The notes below the pieces were generated by a model. It searched no databases and was not told where the DNA came from. It was given only the letters and a program-made list of their open reading frames with translations. 64,000 nucleotides of DNA, taken from contig JBBSLL010000012.1 of assembly GCA_038255255.1 (NCBI GenBank), forward strand, positions 6,417 through 70,416. The letters are read 5' to 3'. Made by a program: the position numbers and the translations under genes. Positions 53,729 through 61,616 of the stretch are shown piece by piece (within the stretch, counting starts at the first letter, position 1; the number at the start of each line of letters is the position of its first letter). Origin of the DNA: JBBQNY01 sp038255255 (lineage in GTDB: Bacteria; Pseudomonadota; Gammaproteobacteria; Xanthomonadales; Ahniellaceae).

Positions 53729-55114
53729 CTACTTGCCGATGCAGAAGGTCGAGAAGATCTGCGCGAGCAGGTCGTCGGGGGTGAAGGCGCCGGTGATTTC
53801 GCCGAGCGTCTGCTGCGCCTGACGCAGTTCTTCCGCGGCGAGTTCGCCCGCGCCACGATCGGTCAGATGTGCGCGGGCCAGTTCGACGTGGTCACCCGTG
53901 CGTTCGAGTGCGTCCACGTGACGCGCACGTGCGCTGAAGGTGCCGCCGGCCTCACCGCCGCCGGCCCGGTCGGCGAGCAGCGCCTCGAGCAGTTCGACGC
54001 CGCGGCCGTCGTGGGCGCTCAGCCATGCATGCGCGCCGCCGTCGCGATATTCGACATGAGGCTCGACGCCCGCGAGGTCGATCTTGTTGTGCACGATGAT
54101 GTGGCGTGGCGAAATCGCACCCGCTCCCCCGACCCCTCTCCCGGGGGGAGAGGGGAGAAGTGCGGCTTCCTCGAGTGCGTGTGTCCCTGAAGCCGTGGCG
54201 GTGGCGTCGACGACTTCGATGACGAGGTCGGCGCGGGCGCGCTCGGCGTGCGCGCGGCGCACGCCTTCGGCTTCTATGGCGTCACTGGTCTCGCGCAGGC
54301 CCGCCGTGTCGACCAGTTCGATGCGCGCGCCCCCCAGCGACACCACTTCGCGGAGCACGTCGCGCGTCGTTCCCGGCGTTGCGGTCACGATCGCCCGATC
54401 GCTCCGCGCGAGTGCATTGAGCAACGAGGACTTGCCGACGTTCGGCGCGCCGGTGATCACCACGTAAAGCCCGTCGCGCAATAGCTGGCCGCGACGCGCG
54501 CACTCGAGCAGCGCCGCGAGCGACGTGCTCAGCACCGACAGTCTCGCGGCGAGCGCGGGATCGGCCAGGAAATCGATGTCCTCATCGGTGAAATCGATTG
54601 CGGCCTCGAGGTGCGCACGAACTTGAGTGAGTTCGGCCAAGAGCCCATCGACGTGGCGCGAGAAGACTCCGTCGAGGGAGCGCAGCGCGGCGCGTGCCTG
54701 GCGTTCGCTCCCGGCGGTGATGAGGTCCGCGATCGCTTCGGCTTGCGCGAGGTCGATCCTGCCGTTGAGGAACGCGCGTTCGCTGAACTCGCCGGCGCGG
54801 GCGCGGCGCGCGCCGAGTTCGCAGATGCGCGCGAGCAGTGATTCGAGAACGATGGCGTTGCCGTGGCCTTGCAGCTCCAGCACGTCTTCGCCCGTGTACG
54901 ACGCCGGCGATTCGAATGCGATGACCAGGCAGCTGTCGAGCTTGTGCCCGTCGCTGCCTCGAATCACCGCATAGTGCGCGTGCCGCGCGACGGGATCGGT
55001 GCCGAGGAGCCGGCGCGCAATTGCGAACGCAAGCGGGCCGCTGACGCGCACGATGCCGACACCTCCGCCCGTTGCGGTGGCGATGGCGGCAATGGTGTCG
55101 TCATCGTCGGTCAC
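53729..55114 (-). CDS. mnmE: tRNA modification GTPase MnmE (TrmE) with an in-frame repeat insertion
   Basis: About 461 residues (E. coli 454). With MnmG it modifies U34 of tRNAs. The N-terminal domain is TIAAIATATGGGVGIVRVSG. G1 is GAPNVGKSSLLNAL, G3 is DTAGLRE, and G4 is HNKIDL. The C-terminus is FCIGK with the cysteine of the family. Between G3 and G4 an unusual LLPSPPGRGVGGAGA stretch is encoded by a perfect DNA palindrome (54133-54155), so a repeat appears to have entered the frame without breaking it. The start is GTG 55114 (TDDDDTIAAIA); TTG 55135 is possible. Confidence 0.95.
   Translation of the reverse strand: MTDDDDTIAAIATATGGGVGIVRVSGPLAFAIARRLLGTDPVARHAHYAVIRGSDGHKLDSCLVIAFESPASYTGEDVLELQGHGNAIVLESLLARICELGARRARAGEFSERAFLNGRIDLAQAEAIADLITAGSERQARAALRSLDGVFSRHVDGLLAELTQVRAHLEAAIDFTDEDIDFLADPALAARLSVLSTSLAALLECARRGQLLRDGLYVVITGAPNVGKSSLLNALARSDRAIVTATPGTTRDVLREVVSLGGARIELVDTAGLRETSDAIEAEGVRRAHAERARADLVIEVVDATATASGTHALEEAALLPSPPGRGVGGAGAISPRHIIVHNKIDLAGVEPHVEYRDGGAHAWLSAHDGRGVELLEALLADRAGGGEAGGTFSARARHVDALERTGDHVELARAHLTDRGAGELAAEELRQAQQTLGEITGAFTPDDLLAQIFSTFCIGK
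54133..54155. repeat. REP-like palindrome inside the mnmE G domain
   Basis: A 10-bp perfect inverted repeat, CCCCTCTCCC (54133-54142) and GGGAGAGGGG (54146-54155), with a GGG centre. It encodes the Pro/Gly-rich insertion between the G3 and G4 motifs. Its composition resembles the hairpin at 19659-19685. Confidence 0.75.
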
Positions 55115-55210
55115 TGACGTGTACTCGCCTCTCAATGTTCGTCAGCGCGATTCCGTTCTTGGGTCGACAGAGCTTTCCACGAACGAAACCCTCCTGTTGG
55201 CGGGCGCGAC

Positions 55211-56920
55211 TCAGTGCTTCGTGTCGCTCGCCTCGATGCGCTTGGTGATGACGTACTGCTGGATCAGCCCGAGCACGCCGTTGACGGTCCAGTACAGCAC
55301 CAGTCCCGCCGGAAAGAAGGCGAACATCACCGACATGATGACCGGCATCATCTGGAACATCTTGGCCTGCATGGGATCGAGGCCGGGCGACGTCGGCGAC
55401 AGCTTCTGCGTCGCAAACATGGCCAGCCCGTTGAGCACCGGCAGCACGAAATAGGGATCGCGATCAGTCAGCGAATCGATCCAGAGGATCCACGGCGCGT
55501 GCCGGAGCTCGACCGACTCGATCAGCACCCAGTACAGGGCGATGAATACCGGGATCTGCACCAGCATCGGTAGGCAGCCGCCCATCGGGTTGATCTTTTC
55601 CTTCTGGTACAGCTCCACCATCGCGCGATTGAGCTTTTCCTTGTCGTCGCCGTAGCGCTCCTTGAGCGATGCCAGGCGTGGCTGGAACTTGCGCATGCGC
55701 GCGAACGAGCGGTACTGCGCCTCGGTGAGCTTGTAGAACGCGAGCTTGATCAGCACCGTGAGCAGAACGATCGACCAGCCCCAGTTGCCGACGACCTTGT
55801 GGATCTTAGACAGCAGCCAGAAGAGCGGCTCGGCAAGGAACGTCACCATTCCGTAGTCGACCGTGTGGTTGAGGCCGGGCGCGACGCTCGCGAGATTGTC
55901 CTGGAGCTTCGGGCCGATGTAGAACTCGAGCGGCAGGGAAGCACTCGCGCCTGGGGCGACGTTGCGCGTCGGGCCCATCGCTCGGATCAGATACCGCGAT
56001 CGGGCGCCGGTCGCCTTGATCTCGTCGGTGCTGAAAGAAAACGGTTCGGCCGCAGGCGGGATGAGCGTGGCGACGAAATGGTGCTGGAGCATGCCCGCCC
56101 AGCCGCCCGTGATGTCGCGCCGGAGCGGCTCTTCGGCGTACTCGTCGAACGCCACTTTCTCGAATCGCTCCTCGGGACTCCACCAGCCTGCCCCGGAGAA
56201 GCTGTAGCTGTTCGGATCGGTGAACGACTGCTTGGTAACCGGGGCCTCGCGTTGCAACTGCCCGTACGCGTTGATCGCCATGGGTTGGGCACGCGCGTTC
56301 AGGACGCGCTGCTCGAGTCCGATGCGGTAACTGTCGCGTCCGAAGGTCCATGTCTTGGTGACCGTCACGCCCTCCTGCTGCCAGCTCAGCGGGACCGTGA
56401 CCGTAGCGGCGCCGGGCGGCAGCGCGTACTGCATGCGCGGCGCGGTGAAGACCGCATTGTGATCCGGCAGGCTGGCGTCGTTCGAAACGAGACCCGTCTG
56501 CGCGACGAAATAGCGGCCCGCGGCGTTGTCGAGCAACGTGACGGACTGGTCGCGTTGCTTGTGCGACAGCGCGTAGTCGAGCAACTGGACGTGTACGAGA
56601 TTGCCGCCCACGGGATCTATCTCCGCGCGCAGCACGTCCGTCGTGACGACGATGCGCGGCAGGTCGCTGCGCGCGGGCACACCCGCGGAAGGAGCCTCGA
56701 CCGCCGGGTCGGGGCCGGCAGACTTCGTCGGCACGCCCGGGACGTCATTCGTGTTGCGGACAGGTGACCGTGCGCCGGTCGCCGAGTCGTCTGTCGGTGT
56801 CGTGGCTGCGACGGCGGGGCCACGCGCCGTTACCGGCGCGTAGTCCTTCTGCCACTCCTGCCACAGCAGGAACGCAGTCAACAAGAGGGCCATCAACAGG
56901 AAATTGCGCGGATTGGTCAT
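55211..56920 (-). CDS. yidC: Membrane protein insertase YidC
   Basis: About 569 residues (E. coli 548). YidC inserts and folds inner membrane proteins, with or without Sec. N-terminal helix NFLLMALLLTAFLLWQEW is followed by the large periplasmic beta-sandwich domain. The conserved core has five helices, including WSIVLLTVLIKLAFYKLTEAQYRS and GGCLPMLVQIPVFIALYWVL (in parts), and FFPAGLVLYWTVNG. ATG at 56920 (MTNPRNF) is the standard start. The gap to rnpA is 105 bases, too short for the usual yidD. Confidence 0.96.
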   Translation of the reverse strand: MTNPRNFLLMALLLTAFLLWQEWQKDYAPVTARGPAVAATTPTDDSATGARSPVRNTNDVPGVPTKSAGPDPAVEAPSAGVPARSDLPRIVVTTDVLRAEIDPVGGNLVHVQLLDYALSHKQRDQSVTLLDNAAGRYFVAQTGLVSNDASLPDHNAVFTAPRMQYALPPGAATVTVPLSWQQEGVTVTKTWTFGRDSYRIGLEQRVLNARAQPMAINAYGQLQREAPVTKQSFTDPNSYSFSGAGWWSPEERFEKVAFDEYAEEPLRRDITGGWAGMLQHHFVATLIPPAAEPFSFSTDEIKATGARSRYLIRAMGPTRNVAPGASASLPLEFYIGPKLQDNLASVAPGLNHTVDYGMVTFLAEPLFWLLSKIHKVVGNWGWSIVLLTVLIKLAFYKLTEAQYRSFARMRKFQPRLASLKERYGDDKEKLNRAMVELYQKEKINPMGGCLPMLVQIPVFIALYWVLIESVELRHAPWILWIDSLTDRDPYFVLPVLNGLAMFATQKLSPTSPGLDPMQAKMFQMMPVIMSVMFAFFPAGLVLYWTVNGVLGLIQQYVITKRIEASDTKH

Positions 56921-57025
56921 GGGGCTCGTGCGGCAGTTCACGCCGCGTCGCGAGCGACGCCAGTGGCGCTGGATGAGTGGGGAGGGTTCCGGTTGCCAGG
57001 CGGGGGGACCCGTCCGGCGGAAGTG

Positions 57026-57469
57026 TTACGCGATGTCCTGGGTGGGCCCGGCGGACGGCATTGTGCCGTCGCGGAGCACGAGGTTCAACGCGGCAACGCG
57101 GTCGAACAGCCGGGTCAGGTCCTGGCGGAGCGCCTGCCCGCTCGCCGCGAGCGCCTCCGGTTTGGCGAAAACGACGATGTCGGACTGTGGAAGCAACGCG
57201 CGTCGCGCACGAAAGACTTCCCGCACATGACGCTTGAGACGATTGCGGTCATGGGATTTGCGCACCACGCGCTTGGCGATGGCGAGTCCGAGTCGCGCCG
57301 TGGCCTCGCCTTCGCCGGGCGCGACCTGTGCGCGGAACAATGCACTCCCGCAACGCGAAGGAGCACTCAGTACGCGGTCGAAGTCGGACTTTCGGGTGAG
57401 CCGCGCGGTGCGCGGGAATCCCTCAGGGACGGACGCGGCGGCGGCCTTGCCGGCGCACGCGGTGGACAC
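57026..57469 (-). CDS. rnpA: Ribonuclease P protein component
   Basis: 147 residues. It binds the RNase P RNA and helps process tRNA 5' ends. The signature RNR region is KRVVRKSHDRNRLKRHVREVFR. The N-terminal R-L-T-R-K-S-D-F-D-R pattern is present. The GTG start at 57469 lies two bases after the rpmH stop. N- and C-terminal tails are slightly longer than in E. coli (119 residues). Confidence 0.95.
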   Translation of the reverse strand: MSTACAGKAAAASVPEGFPRTARLTRKSDFDRVLSAPSRCGSALFRAQVAPGEGEATARLGLAIAKRVVRKSHDRNRLKRHVREVFRARRALLPQSDIVVFAKPEALAASGQALRQDLTRLFDRVAALNLVLRDGTMPSAGPTQDIA

Positions 57470-57471
57470 GG

Positions 57472-57606
57472 TTACGGCGCGAGGCGCTTGCGGCCCTTGG
57501 CGCGGCGCGCACGGATGACATTGCGGCCATCGGCGGTTTTCATGCGGGCGCGGAAGCCGTGCGTACGGGCGCGCTTCAAATTACTGGGCTGGAAGGTGCG
57601 CTTCAT
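57472..57606 (-). CDS. rpmH: 50S ribosomal protein L34
   Basis: 44 residues. The full family pattern is seen: MKRTFQPSNLKRARTHGF, then RARMKTADGRNVIRARRAKG and RKRLAP. It is the first gene of the rpmH-rnpA operon and is divergent from dnaA, as in most gammaproteobacteria. A sigma-70 promoter lies 38-67 bases upstream of the start. Confidence 0.97.
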   Translation of the reverse strand: MKRTFQPSNLKRARTHGFRARMKTADGRNVIRARRAKGRKRLAP

Positions 57607-57644
57607 CTCGGACTCTACGGCTTGAAGTGAGCAAAAGGTCGGCG

Positions 57645-57673
57645 AGCATAGCGACGTGGACCGCGAGGGTCAA
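57645..57673 (-). promoter_or_regulatory. Sigma-70 promoter of rpmH-rnpA
   Basis: On the minus strand the -35 box TTGACC (57673-57668) and the -10 box TATGCT (57650-57645) are 17 bases apart, five of six matches to the -35 consensus and four of six to the -10. The expected start is about 30 bases upstream of the rpmH ATG. Confidence 0.75.
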
Positions 57674-57782
57674 CCGACGCGCGAGCGTCGGCCATCACGT
57701 GGCCACGATCAGTCCACGCCGACGGCGGCGCATGCGAACGCTACACTGCCCGGCCCACCGCGGCGCCCGCGATTGTCTGCGA

Positions 57783-59108
57783 ATGAATGATCTGTGGCCG
57801 CGTTGCCTGGCCCACCTCGAGTCCGAAGTAGCAGCGCCGGACCTGCACACGTGGTTGCATCCGCTGCAGGCGGTGGTCCGCGACGACGAACTGCGGTTGC
57901 TCGCGCCGAACGAGTTCGTGGTCGACCAGGTGCGCCAGCGGTTCCTGCCGCGCATCGAGGAACTGGCGCGCGCGCTGTCTCCGAATCCCATCAAGGTGCG
58001 CGTCGCGTTGGGATCGCGCGAACCCGAGCGGGCGCTTCATGCGCCAGCCACGACGCATGGCAGCGGGGTACAGGCCCATGAGCGATTTGACTCCAATCTC
58101 GACCCGCACTACACGTTCGACAATTTTATCGAGGGCAAGTCGAACGAACTCGGCAAGGCGGCTGCGTTCCGCGTTGCCATGAATCCCGGCAGTTTCCAGA
58201 ATCCGCTCCTTCTGTACGGCAGCACGGGGCTTGGCAAAACCCATCTGATGCACGCGGCCGGCAACCTCATGCGCGCGCGCAATCCCGGCATGCGCGTGCT
58301 GTACCAGCGGTCCGAGCAGTTCGTGACCACTGCCATCAATGCGCTGCGCGGGCACACGATGGATGAGTTCAAGCGCCGCTATCACACAGTCGATGCGCTG
58401 CTGCTGGACGATATCCAGTTCATCGCGGGCAAGGAGCGCACGCAGGAAGAGTTCTTCCATACGTTCAACGCCCTGTTCGATGCGCGACAGCAGATCGTCC
58501 TGTCATGCGATCGCTATCCCAAGGAGGTTGAGAAGTTCGAGCCGCGGTTGACGTCGCGACTGGGCTGGGGCCTGTCGGTCGCGATCGAGCCTCCGGACTT
58601 CGAAACCCGCGCCGCGATCCTCCTGCGCAAGGCCGACGAAATGGAGCTGGAACTGCCCGAGGACGTGGCGCTGCTCATTGCGCGTCGCATGCGCTCGAAC
58701 GTACGCGAACTCGAGGGCGGGCTGCGCACGCTGGCTGCGCGCGCGCATTTCACCGGCCGCGCGATCTCGATCGAGTTCGCGCAGGAGACGCTGCGCGATC
58801 TTCTCGCCGCGCAGGACCGGGCGATCAGCCTGGAGAACATCCAGCGCATCGTGGCCGCCTACTATCAGCTCCGGGTGCACGACCTGCTGTCGCGCAAGCG
58901 GACCCGCGCGCTTGCGCACCCGCGGCAGCTGGCGATGGCGTTGGCCAAGGAGTTGACGGATCACTCGCTGCCCGAGATCGGGGAGGCGTTCGGCGGACGC
59001 GACCACACCACCGTCATGCATGCATGCCGCGCCGTGCGCGAACGAATGCTGACGGATGGCGCCCTGAGCGAGGACTGGCACAAGCTCCTGCGGCAACTGA
59101 CCGGATGA
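57783..59108 (+). CDS. dnaA: Chromosomal replication initiator protein DnaA
   Basis: 441 residues. DnaA binds 9-base boxes at oriC and opens the DNA. Domain I starts LWPRCLAHLESEVAAPDLHTWL (in parts) with the W-x-L patch. Domain II is short. Domain III has Walker A YGSTGLGKTHLMHAAGN and Walker B LLLDDIQFIAGKERTQEEFFHTF (in parts). Domain IV ends with the signature FGGRDHTTVMHACR. The ATG at 57783 starts MNDLWPRCL, as in Xanthomonadales; the open frame runs upstream but without homology. Confidence 0.97.
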   Translation: MNDLWPRCLAHLESEVAAPDLHTWLHPLQAVVRDDELRLLAPNEFVVDQVRQRFLPRIEELARALSPNPIKVRVALGSREPERALHAPATTHGSGVQAHERFDSNLDPHYTFDNFIEGKSNELGKAAAFRVAMNPGSFQNPLLLYGSTGLGKTHLMHAAGNLMRARNPGMRVLYQRSEQFVTTAINALRGHTMDEFKRRYHTVDALLLDDIQFIAGKERTQEEFFHTFNALFDARQQIVLSCDRYPKEVEKFEPRLTSRLGWGLSVAIEPPDFETRAAILLRKADEMELELPEDVALLIARRMRSNVRELEGGLRTLAARAHFTGRAISIEFAQETLRDLLAAQDRAISLENIQRIVAAYYQLRVHDLLSRKRTRALAHPRQLAMALAKELTDHSLPEIGEAFGGRDHTTVMHACRAVRERMLTDGALSEDWHKLLRQLTG

Positions 59109-59304
59109 CTGTGCAGAACCCTGTGGACAACCGGTGTGCTTGCGGTTACCCACAAATTGCGCACAGCTATCGCCGGGGTTCGTCCACAGCATCTTGGGGC
59201 CGGGCGGGCCAGTCGGCACAAGGGCTGGCGGGATTCGTTGCAGTTATCCACGCGCTTCATCATCATCACTATCTACTAATTAAAACCTGATAGAGCGAGC
59301 CAGC
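59109..59304. other. Probable replication origin oriC between dnaA and dnaN
   Basis: This 196-base gap contains four DnaA-box-like 9-mers: TGTGGACAA (59122-59130), TTACCCACA (59146-59154), TTCGTCCACA (59179-59188, weak) and TTATCCACG (59244-59252). The last box is followed by a short GC-rich step, then a CAT trinucleotide repeat and an AT-rich stretch up to 59290 (CTACTAATTAAAACC). This order of box, GC step and triplet repeat plus AT-rich unwinding region resembles the DnaA-trio unwinding element described in other bacteria. The origin role follows from position and boxes and is not demonstrated. Confidence 0.8.
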
Positions 59305-60408
59305 ATGCGTTTCACCGTGCAACGCGAGGTCCTCCTCAAGCCCCTCAGCCAGGTCGCCGGCGTGGTCGAGCGCAAGCAGACCCTGCCCGTCCTCGGCAAT
59401 CTGCTGGTCGTAGTCGATGCCGAAGGGGTTTCCTTCACCGGCACCGACCTTGAAGTCGAAATGGTGTCGCGCACAACGGCAGACCATCTCGAGGCGGGAG
59501 AGATCACCATCCCGGCGCGAAAGTTGTTCGACATCTGCCGCGCGCTCCCGGACGGCAGCCGCATCGAGTTCAAGCGGGGCGCCGGGGACAAGGTCACGAT
59601 GAGCGCGGGCCGGTCCCGCTTTACGCTGGCAACCCTGCCCGCCGTCGATTTTCCGCAGGTGGACAATTTCGACCTCATTGAAAAAGTCAGTCTGGCCGAG
59701 GCAACACTCAAGGAGTTGATCGACCGCACCTCGTTTGCGATGGCGAACCAGGACGTGCGGTACTACCTCAACGGCACCCTGCTCGACCTGCGCGAGAATT
59801 CGTTGCGTTGCGTGGCGACAGATGGACATCGTCTCGCGATCTGTGAGACAGACGTCCCGGGCGCCCAGCAGAACGTCCGGCAGATCATCATCCCGCGCAA
59901 GGGCGTGCTCGAACTGCAGCGCCTCCTCGACAATGGAGATGGCCTGGTCGATGTGGAATTCGGCCGCGCGCATCTTCGTGTGCGGCGCGGCGACTTCGTC
60001 TTCACCACGAAGCTCATCGACGGCAAGTTCCCTGACTATGAAGCCGTGGTGCCGATCGCCGCGGACAAGCAGATCAACCTCGGCCGCGAGGATTTTCGTG
60101 CTGCACTGCAGCGCGCCTCGATCCTGTCGAATGAAAAATATCGTGGCGTCAAGCTCGAAGTGTCGCCTGGCCGAATGCAGATCGTGGCGCACAACCCCGA
60201 GCAGGAGGAGGCCAGCGAAGATCTCGAGGCCGAGACGCGCGTCGATGGGCTGGCGGTGGGTTTCAACGTCAACTACCTGCTGGATGCCCTCGGCGCATTG
60301 CGGGGCGAGCGCGTCGTACTGAGCGTGCGCGACGGCAACTCCAGCTGCCTGCTGCGCGACGCGGATCAGGAACGCTCACGTCACGTCATCATGCCGTTGC
60401 GTCTCTGA
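59305..60408 (+). CDS. dnaN: DNA polymerase III beta subunit (sliding clamp)
   Basis: 367 residues, the standard three-domain clamp length (E. coli 366). The dimer ring holds polymerase III on DNA and binds many repair proteins. The N-terminus is MRFTVQREVLLKPLSQVAGVVER (in parts); central YYLNGTLLDL and ATDGHRLAI are diagnostic. The C-terminus is VIMPLRL, equivalent to the E. coli VMPMRL at the binding pocket for clamp partners. It follows oriC and precedes recF by 61 bases. Confidence 0.97.
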   Translation: MRFTVQREVLLKPLSQVAGVVERKQTLPVLGNLLVVVDAEGVSFTGTDLEVEMVSRTTADHLEAGEITIPARKLFDICRALPDGSRIEFKRGAGDKVTMSAGRSRFTLATLPAVDFPQVDNFDLIEKVSLAEATLKELIDRTSFAMANQDVRYYLNGTLLDLRENSLRCVATDGHRLAICETDVPGAQQNVRQIIIPRKGVLELQRLLDNGDGLVDVEFGRAHLRVRRGDFVFTTKLIDGKFPDYEAVVPIAADKQINLGREDFRAALQRASILSNEKYRGVKLEVSPGRMQIVAHNPEQEEASEDLEAETRVDGLAVGFNVNYLLDALGALRGERVVLSVRDGNSSCLLRDADQERSRHVIMPLRL

Positions 60409-60469
60409 ATCCAGTATGCGAGTGAGCCCGTGGCGCGTTCTGTCGCGCCCGCGTGGGTGATATTCCGCA

Positions 60470-61552
60470 ATGAGGCTTGAATCGCTCACCCTCGAAAACT
60501 GCCGGCGATTCCCGGCCCTCGCCCTTGAGTTTGGCCCCGGCTTCAACCTGATCCACGGTCCCAACGGCGCAGGGAAGACGACCCTGCTCGAAGCGGCGTT
60601 CGTCCTGAGCTACGGTCGTTCGTTCCGCCGGGGGAGCAGCAAGGCGCTGCAGCGCGATGGTGGCGGGCCGTTGCGCATCGTGGGCCGGCTGCGTCGCGCA
60701 GGAGGCCAAGCATCCTTGCTGGGTCTTGAGCGTCGCGACGACGGTTGGACTGCTCGCGTGGACGGACGCGCCGCCGCAAATCTCAACGAGCTGCTTCTGA
60801 AGTGCGCGGTGTGCTGCTTCGAGCCCGGCTCCCACGAGCTTATCGCGGGCTCGGCGGAGCTGCGCCGAGCCTTCATGGATTGGGGCGTGTTCCACGTGGA
60901 ACCGGCCTTCCTCGAGGAGTGGCGGCGCTACAGCCGATCACTGAAACATGCCAACCTGCTCATGCGGAAAGGCGCCTCGCAGAGCGAACTCGCTCCTTGG
61001 TTCCTGGCGATGGAAAGGGCTGCCGGGCCTCTCACCCACCATCGCGAGAGCTATCTGCATGCCTGGCGCGGCCATTTCCAGCAGGAAGCCCTGCGGTTGC
61101 TGCCGGAACTGGGCCCCGCAGATATCGCTTTCGAGGCGGGCTGGGACACCCATCGCCCCTTGGCGCAGGTGCTTACGGAAATTGCCGACCGGGATCGGCG
61201 CCGCGGACATGCCTCGCGGGGACCGCATCGCGCAGACTGGCTTCCAAGCTTTCGAGAACTTCCCCGTCGCGACCAGTTGTCCCGGGGGCAGGAAAAGCTC
61301 GTCGCGCTCGCGGCAGTCCTCGCGCAGGCCGCGCTTTACGCTGAAAGCCACGGAGAGTGGCCGATCCTGCTGTTCGACGACCTGCCCTCCGAGCTGGACC
61401 TGCCGCACCAGCACCGCTTGCTGGCGCGACTCGCGGAACTGCCCGCGCAGGTTCTGATCACGGCAACCGAGGCCAACGCTGCGCTCAAATCATTGACCGA
61501 CGCGCGCGTGTTCCACGTGGAACACGGGCTTTGCCAGAACCCGGCCGGATAG
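60470..61552 (+). CDS. recF: DNA replication and repair protein RecF
   Basis: 360 residues (E. coli 357). RecF acts with RecO and RecR to load RecA at gaps. Walker A is IHGPNGAGKTTLLEAAFVL, the signature is LSRGQEKLVALAAVL, and Walker B is LLFDDLPSELD. Two parS-like palindromes lie in the coding sequence, and both translate as VFHVE. It is in the usual dnaA-dnaN-recF-gyrB order. Confidence 0.96.
   Translation: MRLESLTLENCRRFPALALEFGPGFNLIHGPNGAGKTTLLEAAFVLSYGRSFRRGSSKALQRDGGGPLRIVGRLRRAGGQASLLGLERRDDGWTARVDGRAAANLNELLLKCAVCCFEPGSHELIAGSAELRRAFMDWGVFHVEPAFLEEWRRYSRSLKHANLLMRKGASQSELAPWFLAMERAAGPLTHHRESYLHAWRGHFQQEALRLLPELGPADIAFEAGWDTHRPLAQVLTEIADRDRRRGHASRGPHRADWLPSFRELPRRDQLSRGQEKLVALAAVLAQAALYAESHGEWPILLFDDLPSELDLPHQHRLLARLAELPAQVLITATEANAALKSLTDARVFHVEHGLCQNPAG
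60888..60903. promoter_or_regulatory. parS-like ParB-binding site 1, inside recF
   Basis: TGTTCCACGTGGAACC matches 15 of 16 positions of the parS palindrome TGTTCCACGTGGAACA (general form TGTTNCACGTGNAACA). It lies about 1.6 kb from oriC, where ParB sites are expected. In the recF frame it encodes VFHVE. Confidence 0.75.
61509..61524. promoter_or_regulatory. parS-like ParB-binding site 2, near the 3' end of recF
   Basis: TGTTCCACGTGGAACA is a perfect 16-base palindrome and a perfect parS match. It sits 28 bases before the recF stop and again reads VFHVE. parA/parB genes are not in the window. Confidence 0.85.
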
Positions 61553-61559
61553 CCACAAC

Positions 61560-61568
61560 TGCTACAAT
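61560..61568 (+). promoter_or_regulatory. Extended -10 promoter candidate for gyrB
   Basis: TG-C-TACAAT (61560-61568) fits an extended -10 element (TGnTATAAT with one change) 48 bases before the gyrB ATG. No good -35 box is found. Confidence 0.5.
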
Positions 61569-61616
61569 TGAACGCTTTTTCCGGGCGGCCCGCGCCGGGT
61601 TTCAACAGGACAGCGA

